This document shows, one piece after another, positions 52,482 to 57,897 of a stretch of DNA of 57,897 bases. The DNA lies in the NCBI GenBank assembly GCA_934271245.1, contig CAKQQY010000009.1, positions 1 to 57,897 on the forward strand. Reading direction: 5' to 3'. Under the pieces are notes generated by a model. The model was not told the DNA's origin. It did no database searches and saw only the letters and a list, made by a program, of their open reading frames with translations. The translations under genes and the position numbers were made by a program. Source of the stretch: an uncultured Clostridia bacterium (lineage in GTDB: Bacteria > Bacillota > Clostridia > Christensenellales > Borkfalkiaceae). Within the stretch, counting starts at the first letter, position 1. Each line of letters begins with the position of its first letter.

Positions 52482-53306
52482 TTACGATTTATAGTATCTG
52501 TTCATGCTCTTGCGGTAATCGTTGGGCGTAATTTTAACTTCGCGCTTAAATATCGCGTTGAAATACGATTGCGAACTGAATCCGCAGTTTATAACTATAT
52601 CGGTTATGGTTGCGTCGCTTTCTAAAAGCATTTTTTTCGCGGCGTTGATTTTCTGGTTTATTATATACTGGTGCGGAGTTATCCCCGTAACCTGAGTGAA
52701 CAGTTTATGAAAATAGTTAGGGCTTAAAAACACGTGGTTCGCCACGTCCTTAAGTTGAATGTTTTTATTGTAGTTTTTGGCGATAAACTTTTTCGCCTGA
52801 GTAATGGCTTTGGAAACGTTGCCGTTCACGAACTTTTGCCTTTCGTAAAAGTCGCGGTTTTCGGCAAGACCCAAAAGTATCTCGTAAATGTGGCTTATCA
52901 GTCGCATTTCTTCGTACGCGCCGCTTTTAGCGTTACGATATTTCAATAAAGAAAAGAAGTGGTCGAGAAAGTTTTTGGCGTTAAAAGCCTGCATCTGCAC
53001 GGGAAGAGAATCGAGAATTTCTTTAATCCGACCGTCGTTGTCGGCGGATAAGTAAAGGTAATAGCACTTGAACGGATTTACGGAATATCTTACGTCGCCG
53101 GGCTTGCAGATAATAAGCGAATACTGTTCTATATCGTATTTTACTTCGTTTACGAAAGTTGTCCCCGATTTAGAAAGGTACAATTCTATTTCGTAATTTT
53201 TGCAGACTCTCGGCGGAGTGGTCGTTTTTCTTTTGTGAATCCAGTCCGACTGAACGGAGTCAAAATATCCCGAATCAACGTAATCGAAAACAGAAGAGAG
53301 TTTCAT
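52482..53306 (-). CDS. AraC-family transcriptional regulator
   Basis: A 274-residue regulator with an N-terminal cupin-like sugar-sensing domain (residues 1-150) and two C-terminal helix-turn-helix units (IQLKDVANHVFLSPNYFHKLF region near 180 and ATITDIVINCGFSSQSYF near 230). It converges on the CUT1 operon and diverges from the catabolic trio, so it could control either. TCCTCC before the start codon on the plus strand is the AGGAGG ribosome binding site of this gene. The inducer is presumably an intermediate of the local sugar pathway. Confidence 0.93.
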   Translation of the reverse strand: MKLSSVFDYVDSGYFDSVQSDWIHKRKTTTPPRVCKNYEIELYLSKSGTTFVNEVKYDIEQYSLIICKPGDVRYSVNPFKCYYLYLSADNDGRIKEILDSLPVQMQAFNAKNFLDHFFSLLKYRNAKSGAYEEMRLISHIYEILLGLAENRDFYERQKFVNGNVSKAITQAKKFIAKNYNKNIQLKDVANHVFLSPNYFHKLFTQVTGITPHQYIINQKINAAKKMLLESDATITDIVINCGFSSQSYFNAIFKREVKITPNDYRKSMNRYYKS

Positions 53307-53411
53307 AAATCCTCCGAAAGAAATAATATTTCAAAATCCGTCGTATAAAAAGAGTATATCATCTCGCAACGGATAAATCAATAGAAACTACGATTTCAGG
53401 TGAATTTTTTT

Positions 53412-54092
53412 ATGAAAATAACGTTTTTAGGTCAGAACGGATTTTTAATCGAAAGTAAGAAATCGATATTCGTTATCGACCCGTATTTATCGGATGCGGT
53501 GGAGAAAATCGAACCGCAAAACGTACGAAGACAACCTATAGACGAGCGGTATTTGCGTATAAAACCCGACGTGGTAATAATAACCCATTCCCACGCCGAC
53601 CATTACGACGAAGAAACGTTGGATAAACTTTTAAATGGCGTCACTGCCGCCACGGTTTTCGCTCCGCCGTCGGTGTTTGCGAAAGCGAAAAAGCGGTATC
53701 CCGATTGTAACGCGGTGTATTTCGAAAGCGGAACGAGTTATACGGCGCAAGGAGAGGAATTCATCGCGGTGAAAGCCGAACATTCCGACCCCGAAGCGAT
53801 AGGGGTAATAATAAAATGCGAAGGCAAAACGTTGTATTTTACGGGCGACACGCTGTATAGCGAAAAGGTTTTCGACAGTTTGCCGGAAATAAAGATAGAC
53901 GGGGTTTTTCTACCCATAAACGGGCGCGGGAACAATATGAACGCCGTGGACGCGGCAAGATTTGCCGAAAGAGTGAACGCAAAATTCGTAATTCCGACTC
54001 ACTTCGGAATGTTCGACGATATGACGGGAAAAGAACTCGGATGCGACAAGGTTATAATACCCGAGATATACAAGGAGATAATACTAAAATGA
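53412..54092 (+). CDS. UlaG-like metallo-beta-lactamase-fold hydrolase
   Basis: About 226 residues. The start is taken at ATG 53412 (AGGTG 9 bases upstream) rather than the GTG at 53400. Motifs: FLGQNGFLIE near residue 4, THSHADHYDEE near 56 (the complete HxHxDH metal site), YFTGDTLY near 140 and IPTHFGMF near 193. The family includes L-ascorbate-6-phosphate lactonases and many uncharacterised hydrolases. It overlaps the next gene by ATGA and is followed by a dehydratase and a dehydrogenase, so opening of a sugar lactone is a reasonable inferred role. Confidence 0.88.
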   Translation: MKITFLGQNGFLIESKKSIFVIDPYLSDAVEKIEPQNVRRQPIDERYLRIKPDVVIITHSHADHYDEETLDKLLNGVTAATVFAPPSVFAKAKKRYPDCNAVYFESGTSYTAQGEEFIAVKAEHSDPEAIGVIIKCEGKTLYFTGDTLYSEKVFDSLPEIKIDGVFLPINGRGNNMNAVDAARFAERVNAKFVIPTHFGMFDDMTGKELGCDKVIIPEIYKEIILK

Positions 54093-55249
54093 AGATAACC
54101 GACGTAAAAACGTTCGTGGTGGATTGTTTCAGGACGAACTGGGTGTTCGTAAAAGTGTATACCGACGAAGGCATAAGCGGAGTGGGCGAAGGTACGCTCG
54201 AATATAAAGAAAAGGCGTTGTGCGGCGCGGTGGAACATTTAAAAAACTATCTCGTCGGAAAAGACCCGCTGACGATAGAGAAACATTATCACGATATATA
54301 TCGCGACGCGTACTGGCGCGGCGGAGCGGTTTTAATGAGCGCGCTTTCGGCGGTGGAGTGCGCGCTGTGGGATATACTCGGTAAAAAACTCGGTGTACCC
54401 GTCTACCAACTTTTAGGCGGAAAGGTAAACGACGATTGCAGAATATACGTAAACGGGTGGTTTTCGGGCGCGAAAACGCCCGACGAGTTTGCCGAAAAGG
54501 CAAAACTTGCCGTTAAACGCGGCGTAACCGCAATGAAATGGGACCCGTTCGAGAAAAGTTATCTGCAAATATCTAATAAAGATCTTGACACCGCGCTCGA
54601 ATGCGTGGCGAAAGTCAGAGAAGCGGTCGGGGATAAAACAGATATTTTAATCGAAGGACACGGAAGATTCGACGTGCCTACGGGGATAAAAATAGCCAAA
54701 GAACTCGAACAGTTTAAGCCTATGTGGTTTGAAGAACCCGTACCGCCGAATAATTTAGAAGCGTTAAAAGCGGTAAGAGATAAATCGCCTGTGGCAATAT
54801 CCGCAGGGGAAAGGCTGTATACGAGATACGATTATAACCAACTGTTCAAAACGCGCGCGGCGGACTATATACAACCCGACGTATCGCACGCGGGCGGAAT
54901 AATGGAACTTAAAAAGATAGCGGCGATAGCCGAAGCGGAATATATCCCGTTCGCGCCGCATAATCCGTCGGGACCCGTCGCAAACGCGGCGACGCTGCAA
55001 CTTGCGGCGTGTTGCCCGAACTTCTGTATTCTCGAAATAATGTATTCCGACGTAGATTACCGCAAACTCGTCACGAACGAAAATCTCGTTTACGAAAACG
55101 GAAGAATAAAGATAGGGGATAAACCGGGTCTCGGAATAGAACTTAACGAAGAAGAATGCTTAAAGCACCCCTACGTTGAACATAATTTACGGCATTATAC
55201 GGGGGCGCTGACGGATATACGACCGCCCAAAACGGAATTCTATTTTTAA
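54089..55249 (+). CDS. Enolase-superfamily sugar-acid dehydratase (DgoD-like)
   Basis: A 386-residue mandelate racemase/muconate-lactonizing-type enzyme. The metal ligands and catalytic residues show as ILIEGHGRFD near residue 195 (the GHGRF stretch corresponds to the HGR of D-galactonate dehydratase), WFEEPVPPNN near 217, SAGERLYTRYD near 243, QPDVSHAGGI near 265 and APHNPSGP near 295. These fit galactonate/gluconate dehydratases that give 2-keto-3-deoxy sugar acids. The start is ATG 54089, overlapping the previous gene by ATGA. The precise acid is not fixed by sequence. Confidence 0.9.
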   Translation: MKITDVKTFVVDCFRTNWVFVKVYTDEGISGVGEGTLEYKEKALCGAVEHLKNYLVGKDPLTIEKHYHDIYRDAYWRGGAVLMSALSAVECALWDILGKKLGVPVYQLLGGKVNDDCRIYVNGWFSGAKTPDEFAEKAKLAVKRGVTAMKWDPFEKSYLQISNKDLDTALECVAKVREAVGDKTDILIEGHGRFDVPTGIKIAKELEQFKPMWFEEPVPPNNLEALKAVRDKSPVAISAGERLYTRYDYNQLFKTRAADYIQPDVSHAGGIMELKKIAAIAEAEYIPFAPHNPSGPVANAATLQLAACCPNFCILEIMYSDVDYRKLVTNENLVYENGRIKIGDKPGLGIELNEEECLKHPYVEHNLRHYTGALTDIRPPKTEFYF

Positions 55250-55260
55250 GGAGAAAAACT

Positions 55261-56049
55261 ATGGCTGAAAAATGGGCGCTGGTAACGGGGGCGTGCGTAA
55301 ACACGGGCGCGGCAATTGTGGAAAAGTTTGCCGAAGAAGGTGAAAACGTAGTGTTCACGGGCAGAAACGCCGAACGTGTAAAGGAAGCGGAAAGCCGTTA
55401 TAGAGAGAAATTTCCGAAAGTAAAAATCGTAGGGAAAACGCTTAACGCGCTTAATGCCGATTTAACCGTAGATGAGAACGGTGTAAAAGAACTTTTCCGC
55501 GAACTTGACGAAGAAGGAATTATCGTAACCGATCTTGTATTGAACGCGGCGGATCTCGGAGTGGGTTTTTCCGCGCTCGAAAGTCCGCTCGAAGATTTCG
55601 TTAAGGTAATGAACACTAACGTTAACTGGAACTTCTGCATTATACAAAACGCCGCGGCGCGTATGGTAAAGAACGGCGGCGGAAGCATAACGTTTATAAA
55701 CTCCAACACGGCGTACAGAATAATACCCGAAAGGGCGGCGTATTCGGCGTCGAAAGGCGGACAGTTAGGGCTTATGAGAGCGCTCGCGTTCGAATTCGGG
55801 AAATACGATATACGGGTGAACGCGGTTTTGCCCGGAATGATACACACTGACAGAACGGATAAAAACCCCGAATTTTATAAGAACGTGCCGTCGGCATATT
55901 CGCCGCTCGGCAGAATGACGGAGGGGGCGGACATAGCGGACGCGGTATGGTATTTTGCCGCTCACGCCAAAAACACCACGGGCGCGGAACTCGTTGTCGA
56001 TTGCGGCAATACGATACAACTGTATCCGATTATTCCCGAACGTAAATGA
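55261..56049 (+). CDS. SDR-family oxidoreductase
   Basis: A 262-residue short-chain dehydrogenase. The catalytic Tyr-Lys pair is in YSASKGG near residue 160, the Ser/Asn in TFINSNTAYR just before it, and the active-site Asn region ILNAADLG-type motif near 98. The cofactor loop TGACVNTG replaces the classic TGxxxGIG, and TGRNAERV follows. AAGGAG precedes the ATG. As the last gene after the dehydratase it would oxidise a sugar or sugar acid in the same pathway, for example galactose to its lactone or a mannonate/galactonate step; this is an inference. Confidence 0.88.
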   Translation: MAEKWALVTGACVNTGAAIVEKFAEEGENVVFTGRNAERVKEAESRYREKFPKVKIVGKTLNALNADLTVDENGVKELFRELDEEGIIVTDLVLNAADLGVGFSALESPLEDFVKVMNTNVNWNFCIIQNAAARMVKNGGGSITFINSNTAYRIIPERAAYSASKGGQLGLMRALAFEFGKYDIRVNAVLPGMIHTDRTDKNPEFYKNVPSAYSPLGRMTEGADIADAVWYFAAHAKNTTGAELVVDCGNTIQLYPIIPERK

Positions 56050-56148
56050 TAACGGTTGACTTCGGGGTTACCGTGAAAAATCGGATAACGAATTTGTTAA
56101 AAAGCGAAAAAACCACGATTTTTGCTTAAAACTTAACTATAAATTAAA

Positions 56149-56180
56149 AAAAAGACGGGTTTGTAATTACCCGTCTTTTT
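56149..56180. terminator. Bidirectional terminator
   Basis: AAAGACGGGT (56151-56160) pairs with ACCCGTCTTT (56169-56178). Runs of T follow on both strands (five on plus, eight on minus), serving the SDR operon and kdpDE. Confidence 0.85.
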
Positions 56181-56185
56181 CTGTG

Positions 56186-56220
56186 TTTAACCCCCGCCGA
56201 ACTTGTCGGCGGGGGTTAAA
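56186..56220. repeat. 15-bp perfect inverted repeat (GC-rich hairpin)
   Basis: TTTAACCCCCGCCGA (56186-56200) and its exact complement (56206-56220) around a 5-base loop. Poor T-runs on either side, so it is either an extra transcription stop or a stray hairpin element. Confidence 0.6.
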
Positions 56221-56438
56221 AAATAAGTTATTTAAAAATAATTTCCATATTTATAAAGTTATCGAGCCTTTACTTTTTTTTCGTTCAAAGATAGGATTGC
56301 AATTTCTGTTGCGGAAAAAAGCGTTGAGCAGAATAAGAACTAATTGCAAAAGCAACCGGTAAAATGTGTCAATGTAATATGTAAGTTCTCCTTATAATAT
56401 GCAAACCGAATGTTATCTCGGCGGCTTAAATTCAATGT

Positions 56439-57140
56439 TTAATCGTCAATCTTTATCATTCTGTACCCGATGCCGACGTGAGTTTGAATATATTGCGGCG
56501 AATCGGCGGACGGTTCGATTTTTTTGCGTAAAGTAGCCATAAATACGCGCAGGGAAGCGACGTTGCTTTCCCATGCCGCGCCCCATATTTTTTGCGTAAT
56601 GAAAGTGTGGGTAAGCACTTTTCCGACGTTTTTTGACAATAAGCACAATAGTTTATACTCGATAGGGGTAAGGTGGAGTTCTTCGCCGCTTAAATATGCG
56701 CAACCTGCGCCATAATCTATTTTCAGATTTCCGCTTAAAAAAACCGATTCGGATTTGTTTGTCGATTGTACCGACAGGAGTCTTCTTTCTGTGACGCGGA
56801 TTCTGGCAAGCAATTCTGCGACGGAAAACGGTTTTGTCAGATAATCATCCGCTCCGGCATCGAGCGCTTCGATTTTATCTTTATCTTCGGTTCTCGCGCT
56901 GATTACGATAATCGGCATTTCCGACCAAGTGCGTATTTTTTTGATAACGTCCACACCGTCGATATCCGGCAAACCCAAATCGAGCAGAACAACGTCCGGA
57001 TTGTGAGAAGACGCTTGCATAACGGCGTTTTCTCCGTTTGTTGCGGTAATATAATCGTAGCCGTGAGTTTTCAAAGTCGTTCCGATAAGATTACGGACGG
57101 GCGCGTCGTCTTCCACAACTAAAATCAGTAAGTTATTCAT
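56439..57140 (-). CDS. kdpE: KdpE-type response regulator
   Basis: A 233-residue OmpR-family regulator: receiver domain with phospho-acceptor Asp in VLLDLGLPD near residue 53 and Lys in LTKPF near 103, and a C-terminal winged helix from about residue 130 (LTPIEYKLLCLL, and VASLRVFMATLRKKIE near 200). The end IQTHVGIGYRM is the KdpE-like variant of the family's GxGYR. It overlaps the kinase gene by 8 bases. The pair normally turns on the Kdp potassium pump, which is not in this window. Confidence 0.93.
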   Translation of the reverse strand: MNNLLILVVEDDAPVRNLIGTTLKTHGYDYITATNGENAVMQASSHNPDVVLLDLGLPDIDGVDVIKKIRTWSEMPIIVISARTEDKDKIEALDAGADDYLTKPFSVAELLARIRVTERRLLSVQSTNKSESVFLSGNLKIDYGAGCAYLSGEELHLTPIEYKLLCLLSKNVGKVLTHTFITQKIWGAAWESNVASLRVFMATLRKKIEPSADSPQYIQTHVGIGYRMIKIDD

Positions 57141-57897
57141 ATATTTCCACCTCCCCGACGGGCAATGTAAAGGTAAATATCGCGCCGTGCGGAACGTTGT
57201 CGGTTATCTTTATTTCTCCGCCGTGCGCGTTTATGATGGATTTACACAACGAAAGTCCCAACCCGATACTGCGACGACAATCGGCAATTTTATTTGCTCC
57301 TGTATAAAACATATCGAACACCCGCGATTTTTGTTCGTCCTCGATTCCGTTTCCGTTATCCGCCACGCTTACGCAGACTGTTTCTCCGTTTCTTTTTGCC
57401 GTAATCGTAATTTGCGAATCGGACGGCGTGTATTTAATAGCGTTGTCTAAAAGATTGATTAAAACCTGCACGATAAGCCGAGCGTCCATTTTTGCAAGGA
57501 GCAAGTCGTCCGGCTGTATTACGGTAATTTTTTGCGTTTCGCTTTTCGTATGAACATGCTTCAATGCCTCGGCTATTACGTCGCCGACAAGTTCCGTCGT
57601 CAAATTTATATTCATTCTGCCTTCTTCAAGGCGCGTTACCGCAAGCAGATTTTCAACCAGATTGATTAGCCAGAGCGAATCGTCGTAAATATCTTCGTAT
57701 ATTTGTTTTTTTGTCGCGTCGTCAATATCATTCCCGTTTGAAATCAGATTGCTCGCATTGCCCGAAATGGAAGTAAGCGGCGTACGAAGATCATGCGATA
57801 TGGAACGGAGCAGGTTTGCGCGCAACTGTTCGTTTTTGGCTAAAACGGCGGCGCGTTCTCTTTCTTTGGCGTTTATGATTCCGTCAATTGCGATTGC
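57133..57897 (-). CDS. kdpD: KdpD-type sensor histidine kinase (5' end beyond window)
   Basis: The frame is open to the last base, so only the C-terminal kinase part is visible: dimerisation/His box SISHDLRTPLTS, N-box NLLDNAIKYTP, G1 DNGNGIEDEQ, and G2 GLGLSLCKSIINAHGG. This DLRTPLTS type with the preceding EQLRANLLR is typical of KdpD. The missing front would contain the sensor and membrane helices. A TTG at 57823-57825 is internal, not the start. Base use (more CCG and CGT codons) differs slightly from the region to its left. Confidence 0.9.
   Translation of the reverse strand, partial: AIAIDGIINAKERERAAVLAKNEQLRANLLRSISHDLRTPLTSISGNASNLISNGNDIDDATKKQIYEDIYDDSLWLINLVENLLAVTRLEEGRMNINLTTELVGDVIAEALKHVHTKSETQKITVIQPDDLLLAKMDARLIVQVLINLLDNAIKYTPSDSQITITAKRNGETVCVSVADNGNGIEDEQKSRVFDMFYTGANKIADCRRSIGLGLSLCKSIINAHGGEIKITDNVPHGAIFTFTLPVGEVEIYE

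Larger units (their letters stand above)
56050..56438. other. 389-bp gap between SDR gene and kdpE
   Basis: No gene is seen. It contains a bidirectional terminator (56149-56180), a separate 15-base-pair perfect hairpin (56186-56220), and then about 200 bases of plain A/T-rich sequence with no recognisable element before the end of the convergent kdpE gene. Confidence 0.6.

Noticed and set aside
56186..56220. Perfect inverted repeat as an attachment site or insertion-sequence end
   Set aside because: Only one copy is seen, with no recombinase or transposase gene and no target duplication; a hairpin or transcription stop is simpler.

Overview
This 57.9 kb window looks like a chromosomal piece of a Gram-positive anaerobe of the Bacillota, class Clostridia, probably a gut lineage and possibly Christensenellales-like (order-level placement is a guess). 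The evidence is the gene set and its order: tgt-yajC-TIGR04086-type membrane protein, uvrB-uvrA, dGTPase-dnaG-rpoD-trmK-NIF3-zinc ribbon protein, an AbrB/SpoVT-type regulator, a BclA-like collagen protein, strong AGGAGG-type ribosome binding sites, and no outer-membrane genes. No rRNA, tRNA, CRISPR array, insertion sequence or phage gene was seen.

Layout. 1-8.2 kb: end of tgt, yajC, a small membrane protein, an M29 aminopeptidase, dxs overlapping a CapD-type nucleotide-sugar dehydratase, then a Na+-pumping decarboxylase beta/gamma pair (oadB-oadG). The pair sits behind a promoter and what looks like a yybP-ykoY (Mn2+) riboswitch with a switching terminator. The oadB reading frame carries an in-frame TAA after codon 31. 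8.2-11.5 kb: a polysaccharide polymerase-like membrane protein and two Wzz/YveK-type chain-length proteins. 11.5-15.3 kb: small-export-type membrane protein, patatin, a secreted ComEC-like metallo-hydrolase, a hypothetical protein and a collagen-like surface protein. 15.4-17.2 kb: AbrB-type regulator with its own operator-like dyad, co-transcribed with an ABC-2 transporter. 17.3-29.2 kb: housekeeping block (two membrane-tethered winged-helix-like proteins, uvrBA, dgt, dnaG, rpoD, trmK, NIF3, zinc ribbon protein).

29.2-56 kb is a sugar-oriented accessory region. It holds an Idh/MocA-type oxidoreductase, the decayed 3' end of a GH13 glucosidase gene, a giant secreted GH5-like enzyme with SLH-like repeats, and two paralogous secreted proteins flanking an unannotated 40-residue peptide gene. 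These are followed by a GH94 phosphorylase-GH36 alpha-galactosidase operon, an extracellular lipoprotein deacetylase, and a CUT1 sugar importer with a GH42-like hydrolase and a cytoplasmic deacetylase. An AraC regulator and an aldonate-type catabolic trio (UlaG-like lactonase/hydrolase, DgoD-like dehydratase, SDR dehydrogenase) complete it. The natural reading is surface capture and trimming of a galactose- and glucose-containing, possibly acetylated glycan, import of oligosaccharides, then intracellular phosphorolysis and hydrolysis. The window ends in a KdpDE two-component pair, with kdpD running off the right edge.

The most interesting points are the riboswitch plus interrupted oadB, the shared C-terminal Cys-Gly plus membrane-anchor signal on two surface proteins, the small peptide gene between the paralogues, and the pair of membrane-tethered winged-helix-like proteins in front of uvrBA. 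All family names come from recognising motifs by eye; no database search was possible.
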